Source: Ceriagrion tenellum
Taxonomy: Eukaryota; Arthropoda; Insecta; Odonata; Coenagrionidae
Direction: 5' to 3'
DNA length: 64,000 bases
Assembly (NCBI GenBank): GCA_963169105.1
Contig: OY720639.1
Span: 50,821,848-50,885,847 of the forward strand
Position numbers and translations under genes: made by a program. Of this stretch, positions 47,501-56,564 are shown piece by piece. Under the pieces are notes generated by a model. That model searched no databases, was not told the DNA's origin, and was given only the letters and a program-made list of their open reading frames with translations. Within the stretch, counting starts at the first letter, position 1, and each line of letters begins with the position of its first letter.

Positions 47501-50500
47501 ATGATTAATGAGTTAATTATTATAGTGATTCCCATGATTATGGCAATTTCAACAAAAAGTTAAACAATTTGTTCCATAGCAGTTGAAATTAAGGAGGTAT
47601 TTTTATGATTGTTAGTATGGTTTTGGCATTGAAGAGGTAACAAGTTTCAAAGGTAGGGAGGAAAAAGAAATGAGAAAAAGAGATGTAAGTATATTTTAGT
47701 GAGGCAATTCTAAGCAGAGGGGGAGGTCAATGAACATAAGCATTATTAATATAATTACAATTATAGACGACCAAACTAAGTATGCTGAACATAACATAAA
47801 CGGAGGAAAACTTCTATTTATTAAAGCTGTAGAAACAGTGGCCACTGCAGGAAACAAAGAATAATCATGGTTAGTCAACTGAAATATTCAGTGGTTGTTA
47901 ATCCTGAAATATCAGCCATACATACAAATTAAGAGTTTAAAAAAACCTGAAATCAGAAAATGAGAAAAAAAATTTCAGTATTTGGAATAAAAACTGTTAA
48001 GGAGGATCTGATATATTAATATTGTTAATAACAGGTAATAACACAGGCAAGCTAGAGCAGTTTGTTATAAGAGTGGTTCATTAAGGCATTAGGCAATAAA
48101 CAAGGACTGCACAACACTAGCATTCCTGGAATATCCTCAGCTATAGGAAGATTATTGCAAGTAATACTTAAGTACACGACACTTTAGGGTAATGCTCTTA
48201 ACCTTCAAACTAGGGTTACTGAAAAGTCAAGAAATTGTCTTTTCCTCTGTGAGTCAAAGTCATCAAAATCCATAAAAATTGCCAAAGTAGCATATAATTA
48301 ACAGTCAAAGTTCACACCTTTCAGCATGATAGTCATAATGTTTCAACAGCACTAATAACCTATGCATAAACATTTAATTCAAATGTTCATTAGATATGAG
48401 ATGGAGGGGATAACCACATAGCCTCACCTACTTAGCTACTTAGTCCAGAGAGTGAAAGTCACCCTAGAGGAAATAAGGGTGAACTCCTTCCCTCTTCAAT
48501 ATACAGTTTCCCTGAAAGATCTGGCATAGAAGTTCACATAGCTGTAGTTTTAGCTGATTAAGCCCATCATTCCTTCCTCAAATTCGAACTGGGGACATCT
48601 ACCCAAAAGGCCAATGCTCCACTAATTTTGCCTTCGCATCATCCTATACTCTATATGGTCTTTTTTATAGAAAGTAGTGGACAGATCAAAATGATCCCTA
48701 AGAGATAACTCCAAAAGTGAAACTTTTTTAAGGTATAATGGGAGTCAACAAGTAGCATTTGCAAATGCATGAATTGAAAGAAAGCAATCCAAGTATTTCA
48801 ATAAATTTGACCATTAGGTTGGCAACAAATTACCCTAATTGTAGCAATTAAATTTTCAGGGTATCAAGAAATACACATTTATACCATTGTTTTATAAATT
48901 CAAATAAATGAACCACACCAATCCCAATTAGAAATGTAATGATTCACATACAACTATGTACAATAAGCTAAAGAGCTGAATTCTGCTCACATATTACTTT
49001 CAAAGTTGAAAAGAAGCTCTAATCCAGGCAATCTCTAAATAAAACATGAAAATCACACATCAAACAACATCATTATGAATTTTTACCCAAGAATTCAAGT
49101 TAATATTTAAATGGTAAGGAAGCAGAAGCTAGTGATAGGTTACTAATGACTGTATACATATGCTGTTCACATCATTCAAAGCCAGAAAAGAAACTATTTT
49201 TAAAACACTCTGGAAAGAATTATGGAAAATGGAAACAAGGACTCATGAATAAAAAATCACCCACAATAATACACACAAGAAAAAAGACATGGTTTAGAGG
49301 AGTAGATCATCCAACACAAATAAACACAAGCATCATGTCACTCTGTTATAAATATATTAATCCTCAACAACCTCTAGCCAAAGCCTTCACTAGAATGTAT
49401 ACCGGGGCTACAGAAGCAGATAAATTCTCAGCACACATACATCATGATAATATCCCGTGAAGACAAGTTCTTGCAGTGGGCGTACTACTACTCTGAGGAA
49501 TTCCAGCCAATGTTGCTCCATGCCAATCTGCTTCATGTGAATATCTCTCGTTGGAACATTCTCATAGCCTCCATCCAACCGGTTGTCCTAATGGTTCCAC
49601 AATGGACTGTTAATTTCATTTAGGTTAACTAGACACAAGTGATTATTGCATTTAAACCTTCAAAGAGCGCAATTTCAAATACTGGAACCAGTAATTCTTC
49701 TCAGGTTATCTCTCAGAAAGATTGAACGAGGTTCTTCATAATATCTGAACAGTTTACTCATTTATGCTTACTGGACGAAAAATAAAATATTTTTTAGATT
49801 CACATTTCATTGATTCAAAGACAAAATAACTGAAAAAAAATGTAAAAAATTAATGTTACAATAAAATTGGTCATGCACAGGGGTGGCAAAACTCCATAGC
49901 AGTCATCTGCATGAAGCATGATGCCATGGTCGGGAAGGTGCATGTGCATGTAGAGGTGACGAGAAGACAGGTGAGTGCATGACAAGTAATGCCACCAACT
50001 TAAGTGCTCTACTGACTGAGATGGAGGGGAAGTGTCAGCATCAATTTGCATGACAATGATTACAATCTAAAAAAGTGATTACAAAATATTCTGACAAGGT
50101 TTGAAGCCCATCTGAGAATAGGATGAGGAGTGACAGAGAGCATTTTAGTTGAAGGAAATAGCAGGAACATTTTCAACTTATCAACAATTGGTGGCAATAG
50201 TTAGAGCCTTTGGTGTTCATATGTGGAGATTGACCAATTCACCTCCACGATGATAGTTTGTAGGAAATGCACTCTGAAACTGAAAAGGATGCACCAACCA
50301 CCAAGTTAAGCTACACTCTTTATCAATGGCACATATTGTTTTCAGGCAATGTACTATTCATATCTATTTGTCAGAAATGAAAATCAATAGATATGGTCTT
50401 GTCCACTATATTTACAAAAACAACATATATTTTGGTACAATACATAGCTGATGTTGACATTGTACCAGATGTGCAATGTGCCAGATGATGGCTATGTCAT

Positions 50501-53500
50501 GTGCCAAAACATGCGTTAAATATGTAAATAGAGTGGACAATACCATATCTGCTGATTTTCATTTCTGGAAAATGCTGTTCCATCACATATTTCCAAGCAC
50601 AGTAAACTATTAGACTCTCATTATTACAAACTACATTAATGTGAAGTTTTTGTTATTAAAAAGCAAATAGTTTATCCCAATCAAAGGAGAATTTAAATTT
50701 ACGGTAAAAGAAACAATGTTTAAAAAAATCCAATGCGACAAAATTACAAACCTAAGTCCCAGTCCTCATAGAAACAAAAGATACTTTATTATTAATTTTG
50801 ATACATAAACAGCAGCATTCATGCTGGCATCCACAATGTTGCATTATCAGTCTGGTAGCTTTGCCACACATACAGTGCCCAAGAAATTAAGAACTATCAT
50901 GTAAACAATGGATACTTTGCACAAGGTATTTAGCTGAGTTGAGTGACCTTTGAAGGGTCTTAGGTAGCAAGTGAGGTTAAGGAGGGATGAAAGGGAAGAA
51001 AAGAAAGACGAGAATGTTTCTCTTTCCCTTTCCTAACGTCTCATGCTTCTTTTCTTCCTCAGAAGATCAGTAACCCAATGGGAGGTACTTCACACACTAA
51101 CAGGCTAATCCTCCCTCTCTTGCCACCTTCTCAACCTGTCCTTGGCTCCACCTCCCGGCCCACTCCCTTTTCCCATCCCAAGCTTCCAACCTGCTTTCTC
51201 ATTCAACAGCGTAGTGGGCAAAATATGCCCCTCTTCCTCTCAAGCAGTGGCAGCTTCAAAGCACAAATGGCATCCCTAAATCAAGATTCTTTTGGATTCG
51301 CAACATAATTTTCCAAGTCTCAGAGCAGTTTTTCTGGCATTATAAATTTCCCTGCTTGTGATGATTAGGACATGAAATGGTCTGATGTGTGTTTTTCTAA
51401 TCACTAAATAGAATATGTTGGATCTCACACCTTTGCACATATTATGATCATTAATCACACCAACACATCTGAAACCATTCCACAGCACAGCTATAACACG
51501 AAATATTGAAAAAACCAGAAAACAGCTAAGGGATATTTTTAAGGATGTTTATTTATATTATACGTTGATACGAAGTCCATTATTACAAACCACCCATTTT
51601 TTGGTCCTATGAAATTTGTAATAATGAGAGTCTACTGTAACTATTTGCTCATTCTAATAACCACATGATATGTACAATTTAAAAAAAAATTAACAACTTC
51701 AGGTCAAAACCTGGAAAATAGAATATAAATGTAATAAAAATATTGGTTATGATGGAACAACCTTTTTGCACCATGTCACAAAGGTGCTTGCAAAAAGTCT
51801 AACAATGAAATAAGTTCTTGACTGTACAATGCCCTATACCAGGGGTTGCGAACCTATGGCACGCGGAGCAATTATTTCAGCACGTGGAGCTAGGAGGGCG
51901 CTAAGGATACCTCTATCTCACTCGATGGGTTGGCATGCGAGTCGAGCGAGTATACATACTCTTATTTCATAAACTTTGGCACTCAATCGCCAAAAGGTTT
52001 GCCACCCCTGCCCTATACACTTTTAATATTGCCAATTATCAACCAAATAAAATGAAAATAAGTTTCAAAATGGGTCAGGAGAAAATTACCCATGTTTGAT
52101 TAGTTTGAAGTTCGGGATTAGAAGGCACATTTCTGTTCAAACACAATTCATCAAAAACAGTTATCAGTGTAAATTAAAAAGAAATGGTATCCGGGTGATA
52201 GTTCATGTATTTCAGCAATCCACTAAATAAATTTAGGCATGGAAACAAGAGTTGTACAGGGCTTTAAATACTAAGTCACCTCTAATAGTTCTATGTTCAG
52301 AGGACAAAGGATGAAATATGTACTGCGATAAAAACCATCAGTCAAAAGTTATTTGGGATAGTCAGAATCAAAAATTTTTAGGTCAGCAATTTGGAAATTG
52401 AAATACCCGAGCTTAATGAAAGCTAGGATTAACTGAACAGTGTCTGGGGGCTAAAAGAGGAAGCCAATACTGGTTAAACTTGTTATAGCCACAGCCAATG
52501 ACAGGCTAGCTTATGGCATTTTGGGCAAAATTCAGTCCTAATAAGTCTATAGAGCCAAGTTAATAATTTTTTTGCACTTAGGTTGTGACCACAAATATTT
52601 CCATAATGGCAATATGGTTTCTTGTGCCATTCAATTATAAGCAGGCTCCATTTTATTCCAACTGATCAATTAGTACTGATACATTTCTATTTTGAGTGAA
52701 TTGCATTATGAGTACAAGCTAACGGCAAGTAACAGATTAATATACAGAGAGACTCAGGAACTAACCAAAGAAAATTAAAATATTTACCTGATTTGATCCA
52801 TCAGACCACTTCCCAAAGTTTTCCATTTCCTCTATGAGCTCTTGACAAAATCGAGGAGTAGTAACTGGGAACCAATAAACATCTGGGCAAGGCTAAATAT
52901 AAACAAAATGCATCCAATGACTAACACACAATTTCTCAAAATACTAAATTATTATAGTTTAAAAGTAGCTAAATACTTGCTAAAATAAAGTTTAAAAAAG
53001 GAAAGACTATTATTTAATTTGTATACATGTGCAACCAGAATTAAAATCAATTATATGTCATGAGACCTTAGTAATTGTGGAAAAAACCATAAAAATAGCA
53101 TAGCACAATCTAAATCGCAAAAAGGCTAATGAAAATATAAGCAAACCACTACATCATTCTCATTCTTTCAATACACATACATTTTTTCAATACACATACA
53201 TGTGGAATTTCAACCAAATGAAATCTGGCACAAAAGATTGATTAGTTAATTATTTGACGTTTATTAATGAGCTCATAGATCAAAGTAATTTTTGGTGCCT
53301 ATATGTTACTTCAAAATGTGGTTTTATACTAACCTGTGCAATTGTCTTGTTAGGGTTGAAATTTTCAGAATAATTTTCATGGATGTAGCGTTGATCCCAG
53401 TCCCATCTGTTATCAAATATTTGATAAAGATCATTGTGTAAATGAGATGTATCAAAGTTGTCAGCATTAATGAGATGTCCATAGTCATGGCGATTGCTAA

Positions 53501-56500
53501 CATACATGAATATATTCTGAAATATAAAAGTTGATGGATAATGACTTAGAAAATATTGACACACACAAAGCTTAAAAGCACTGTCAATTTGTTATCAATG
53601 AAATTCAGTCGAAGGCTTGTTGTATCATTTACAGCCAAAAAAATATAAATGAAAAAAGAGAAGAAAACACCTATTGTGGTTATCCATTTGTAGTCATGTG
53701 GGGCATCAAGCAAGGAAAGAAAACTTATCTGAGAATAATTTACCTTATTTACTACTCTATAGTATATACCGGCTTTCATCGGTTTTCAGCCAAACCATCT
53801 TACCAAAAATCATATGATGCACTGTGTTTTTTGTTAAGATTTTAGAATAAAAAAATAATAATCAACATATTGATTGTCACAATGTCACAATTCATAAGGA
53901 AAAAAGGATCATTAATCTAACAAAAATTTCAAATCAACTACCTAATAATTCCATCATCCCAGAAATGAAAGAAGGATGAAGAATTAAGCACCTTTCCTTT
54001 GCCCCCACAATGCAGACTGGAGAGAAAGTAGACAGATAATAACCACTAAAGAAATCAGAAAGCAAGGAAATGTAGCTACACATTTTGCAACATAATACCC
54101 ATGGCACATAAGACGCAGGCTGAATCTTGAAAGCTTTTCCGATGAAGTGCATCTTTTGGGCTTAGAAACATGGTTGGTACACATAAAAAATTCAAATTTT
54201 ATCACTTCATACAATTTAATAAGGAATATATGAAGGACCCTATGACCCTGGTAGCACAGCAGATATTACTTACAGATATAGAAGAGCAATCATAGGGAAG
54301 GCATATCGCTCTGGAACCCTAACGGGTAATTAAGAGAAAAAACTTCCTCAACTTATCCGTTTCAGGGTTCTCGAAGCTCAATTGCGATTAGTACAATTCA
54401 TCCATCTCATATGGTGCTAAAAGAAGATGATGAAGATATTAAGCTGTTCGAATAATAACCGATTATTCGTTCCCCTGTGCAGAAAACTAATGAAAATATT
54501 TCTTCGGGCATCAATTAGTAGCAAAGTGGGCTCCAGGTGTGCTATACACGGTACATAGGCATTAAAGGTGATTACTTATTTTATATCAGAGAAACTACCT
54601 CGTCGAAAAACGTACAAACCACTACAGTTTTCAAATTTGATCGCCATAACCCACACAGCAGAGGATATTCTAGGAATATCCTATTTTGATTCTCAATATG
54701 CCTATGGTTCCAGGGACATTGGGATCATTATAGAATATTCGTAAAATGTTCGCAAATGATTTGCATTTGAATATCCTGCAAACATTCCAGGGATATTCCT
54801 GGAATATTCTACCATGCCCTTCGTCATTATATACCCTTGCAAACCATAGTGGGATGTCCCTGGAATATTCTTTAAAGTCGGTGTAGGAGTTTTGAGAACC
54901 AAACAAATGTACGACCCAGTACGCCAGCTCGTGCCATCTCATTTCCCATTTTGGACTACTCTTTTGGCTTACCGTAGTTACTCCGACTAACTTTTGACCC
55001 TGCCTTCTTAGACTTGTGAATTTGGAACATTTTTTACTATGTTTAGAAATAACTAGTCTAGAAATAACATATACTACATTTTTCGCGTAATGAGACAGAT
55101 ACCACATAGCTCTATTGGTTAGAGCAGCATGCTAGTAATGTGTAGGTTGCAGATTCGATCCCCCCGAGGGACTTTTTTTTTCTTCCCTTTTCTGATGAAT
55201 TGTTATGAGTTAATGTCCTTCCTGTTCAAAACGAAAAGAGAGTATAAAAATTTGTTTGATAAAAATGTTACCCTAAATATTCCTTATATTTAAATATCCC
55301 AGGAATATCCCACAGGAATATTACTAGCATATGCTACAGGGTGGATATATGTAATATGCTGGGAATATTCCTGATATATCCTGAGAACTTTGAGAACATG
55401 CTTGTAACATTCCAATATCCCTGTGAGAATATTCCAAGAATATACTTGGCATACACTTCTGCTATGTGGGAATCATAACAAATTTTATCTCAGCTTTTTG
55501 ACAACGTTATAAAGTGGCCATGAAGCCATCCTGAGACAGCTGTTAGTTAAACTAAAATCCACTACACTCTCTACACTCCTCTGTGCACTACAATCCTCCG
55601 AAGAGAAGGGATATCTGTTCGATTGCCGAAACCCATACTTGTAATATATGTCGCTTTTCCTTTCACTTTCTGAAATATATATAGAAGATATCTCCCTTAA
55701 AGGAAGTGATTTCTATTCAATTTCAGAGTACTATCAAGAAAACTAAAGGATATTTCTTCCAATGCGCTACCTGGGGAAGAGGTTAGAGTACAGAGTCACA
55801 AGGAGAAAACAAAGGCATATAATATTAGATTGAAGCCTCTTACATCAAGTAATTCAGTTAGGCAGGAAGGCAAATGGACAAGAGAGAAAGGTATAGTTTA
55901 AGGGGAGAAATAAGATCACAGCTAGTATTAGCCTGCTAATAAGGAAAGATGGTAAGGACACCTCAACATCACATTGTACATATTGAGTACTACAATTAAA
56001 ATGCTCTCCTTATTGCACCAAAGTAAAGATTGAAATGCCAAGAAAAATAACTGGGGTCAGCTAGAAGTCTAGCTACCTACCATACTTATCTGAACCCTGA
56101 CTACAAAATAACTATGTTTCCAACCTTGAGGATCGGGATTTGAGTTCTGGAGGTGTTGGAGATTTAATAGAGGAATCTAAATCATTACTCAAGTACTACA
56201 TGGAGAATGCATTCAATACAGCAATCCATTCCTCAGAAAGGATAGATGACAGTGAATTTCTTGGTGCCAATCACTAAAAATAGGCTAATGCAAATGCCAG
56301 GATAAAATTTACCCTTAAAAAGCTATTAGGATGGAGTGACACATTAATGTCCAATCCCAGAAATAAAATGGCTAGATGGTAGCGAATGCTTTATGTACAC
56401 ACGTTTCATAATTATGTGAACTTACTTTTTCCCTCATGTTTTGGCAAAATGCCATATCAGCATCCATAAGGCTTCGAATGAATGATGGCTTTGTTTCTTC

Positions 56501-56564
56501 ATTCTTGATCAAGGTTCCATTGATGAGATAACAGGCAGATATGTAAGGGATGTTCCAAAGTCCC
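35561..56564 (-). CDS. PLOD: Procollagen-lysine 2-oxoglutarate 5-dioxygenase, C-terminal exons (partial)
   Basis: Minus-strand exons in order: 56426-56564, 53334-53516, 52788-52892, then 49441-49587 or 47240-47383, then 38690-38818 and 35561-35716 (TAA 35561-35563). All junctions keep phase and together they give about 284 residues. Landmarks: GLWNIPYISACYLINGT, MDADMAFCQNM, NRHDYGHLINADNFDTSHLH, PCPDVYWFPVTTPRFCQELI, the duplicated DNR..GGYE exon, RSLMNFVVRYRPDEQPFLRP followed by HHDSSTYTINLAL, GGGCSFLRYNCSVV, and HPGRLTHYHEGLPVTKGTRY ending SFVDP. Lysyl hydroxylases act in the ER on collagen Lys in X-Lys-Gly, using Fe(II), 2-oxoglutarate and ascorbate. HHD supplies the His-x-Asp iron ligands; the GRLTHYHEG His and GTRY Arg supply the distal ligand and 2-oxoglutarate contact by family knowledge. 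The N-terminal glycosyltransferase-like half is not found here and should lie past 64000. Confidence 0.95.
35717..38689. other. Last PLOD intron
   Basis: It contains copy 2 of the GAACATTA-word repeat (36640-36797). A Tigger-like end, CAGTAAATCCTCGTTGACAT, starts at about 35914 with no partner found. The remainder is AT-rich and unremarkable. Confidence 0.5.
36640..36797 (+). repeat. Repeat family with GAACATTA words, copy 2
   Basis: It aligns with 28838-28985: CATCCAAACAAG, AAGAAAACTTT, GGACATTATGACCTGTTACA, TTGGTAAGAACATTACACTA, ending GTGCTGGTGG. The outer left boundary is unclear. Confidence 0.65.
40445..41162. mobile_element. piggyBac-type MITE flanked by TTAA
   Basis: TTAA at 40441-40444 precedes CCCCTTAACTGTTTC, and the right end CACGGTTTAAGGG is followed by TTAA at 41163-41166. 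Reverse-complemented, the right end reads CCCTTAAACCGTG, matching the left apart from a few bases. TTAA target duplication and a CCCT-type start are the hallmarks of piggyBac elements. The 113-codon minus-strand frame inside (40529-40870) resembles no protein I know. Confidence 0.75.
43614..43774. mobile_element. 161-bp piggyBac-type MITE flanked by TTAA
   Basis: TTAA (43610-43613) is followed by CCTTTGTCTTCC; the right end AAGATAAAGG is followed by TTAA (43775-43778). The termini CCTTTGTCTT and CCTTTATCTT differ at one base. The interior has mirrored GTGTC/GCCGAG(G)GTG-like words. Confidence 0.7.
44385..44465 (+). repeat. Possible tRNA-like SINE fragment
   Basis: GATCCAGGTTTGATCCTGCTC resembles a B box (GGTTTGATCC), with GTGCCTCGGAGTTGCTCTGG about 40 bp upstream as a possible degenerate A box. 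The region is more GC-rich than its surroundings. Confidence 0.4.
47240..47383 (-). CDS. PLOD: PLOD alternative exon, version A (downstream copy)
   Basis: This is 144 bases, 48 codons, phase 0 on both sides, with acceptor ...ACATGTAG and donor GTAAGA. It begins DNRIEGGYEQVPTRDIHMNQ, continues IGMEKQWDHFL and ends VFDGYTQ. It encodes the segment of the dioxygenase domain just before the iron-binding exon. It is the second copy met by RNA polymerase and shares 32 of 48 residues with version B. Confidence 0.92.
47384..49440. other. Intron between the two PLOD exon versions
   Basis: About 2 kb of AT-rich sequence. The only element noted is a tRNA-like SINE fragment on the minus strand near 48560-48625. 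The 104-codon plus-strand frame at 49146-49460 overlaps the antisense of exon version B and is not a gene. Confidence 0.5.
48560..48625 (-). repeat. tRNA-like SINE fragment
   Basis: On the minus strand, TTAGTGGAGCATTGGCC (A-box-like) is followed by TGTCCCCAGTTCGAATTTGAG (B-box-like: AGTTCGAATTT). The order and spacing fit a tRNA-derived head. Confidence 0.55.
49441..49587 (-). CDS. PLOD: PLOD alternative exon, version B (upstream copy)
   Basis: This is 147 bases, 49 codons, phase 0 on both sides, with acceptor ...CCATTAG and donor GTATGT. It begins DNRLDGGYENVPTRDIHMKQ, continues IGMEQHWLEFL and ends VFTGYYHD. The reading is intact and both splice sites are consensus, so it is not a decayed duplicate. 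It occupies the same place in the protein as version A. Confidence 0.92.
50372..50567. mobile_element. 196-bp fold-back MITE or long imperfect hairpin
   Basis: CAGAAATGAAAATCAATAGA at the left and TGCTGATTTTCATTTCTG at the right are reverse complements with a couple of mismatches. Pairing continues inward (ATATGGT.TTGTCCACT.TAT against its complement, then TTTTGG.ACA, ACATAGC and GATG.TG.CATTG words), so almost the whole 196 bp forms one imperfect stem. Confidence 0.75.
50600..51637. mobile_element. About 1-kb Tigger-like non-autonomous element
   Basis: The left end is CAGTAAACTATTAGACTCTC followed by ATTATTACAAA; the right end reverse-complemented is CAGTAGACTCTCATTATTAC followed by AAA. 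The left terminus has an 8-bp insertion relative to the right. TA follows the right end. The interior has no transposase; the run 51000-51200 is pyrimidine-rich. The sequence of the ends is a relative of Tigger termini. Confidence 0.75.
51840..52010. mobile_element. 171-bp hAT MITE with perfect 8-bp target duplication
   Basis: The ends CAGGGGTTGCGAACCTATGG and (reverse-complemented) CAGGGGTGGCAAACCTTTTG are typical of hAT elements. CCCTATAC flanks both sides (51832-51839 and 52011-52018). The interior reads GGCACGCGGAGC...GTTGGCATGCGAG, a style seen in many hAT-derived MITEs. Confidence 0.92.
54650..55470. mobile_element. 821-bp element: CCCACA(C/T)AGCAGA(A/G)G termini and GGAATATTCC words
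   Basis: It begins CCCACACAGCAGAGG (54650-54664) and ends CTTCTGCTATGTGGG (55456-55470), a 15-bp inverted pair with two mismatches. The flanking internal zones (54662-54870 and 55270-55450) are packed with quasi-palindromes such as GGATATTCTAGGAATATCC, GGGATATTCCTGGAATATTC and CCCAGGAATATCCC. The middle holds a tRNA-like sequence with a T-run. The 145-codon minus-strand frame across the left half is a by-product of the repeated words. No transposase is present. Confidence 0.72.
55101..55181 (+). ncRNA. tRNA-like Pol III unit (pseudo-tRNA or SINE head) with T-run terminator
   Basis: TAGCTCTATTGGTTAGAGCA (55107-55126) is a good D-arm/A box. The anticodon loop would be CTAGTAA (anticodon AGT, Thr-like), and GCAGATTCGATCCC (55149-55162) is a B box. 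A run of nine T follows at 55173-55181. The T-stem and acceptor stem do not pair, so this is not a functional tRNA gene by eye, but the promoter boxes and terminator look usable. Confidence 0.6.

Larger units (their letters stand above)
49588..52787. other. PLOD intron upstream of exon version B
   Basis: It contains a partial hAT-like left end (CAGGGGTGGCAAAACTCC near 49877), a fold-back element (50372-50567), a Tigger-like element (50600-51637) and a 171-bp hAT MITE (51840-52010). The stretch 52011-52787 is plain AT-rich sequence. Confidence 0.5.
53517..56425. other. PLOD intron containing the GGAATATTCC-word element
   Basis: The main content is the element at 54650-55470. The rest (53517-54649 and 55471-56425) is AT-rich with no exon-like sequence. 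Confidence 0.5.

Noticed and set aside
49146..49460. 104-codon plus-strand open frame
   Set aside because: It partly overlaps the antisense of a real PLOD exon and has no recognisable domain.
54670..55107. 145-codon minus-strand open frame
   Set aside because: It is made of the GGAATATTCC word arrays read in one frame and has no domain; the DNA-level repeat explains it.
55101..55181. Functional tRNA-Thr gene
   Set aside because: The A and B boxes and the anticodon loop are present, but the T-stem and acceptor stem do not pair; kept only as a tRNA-like unit.
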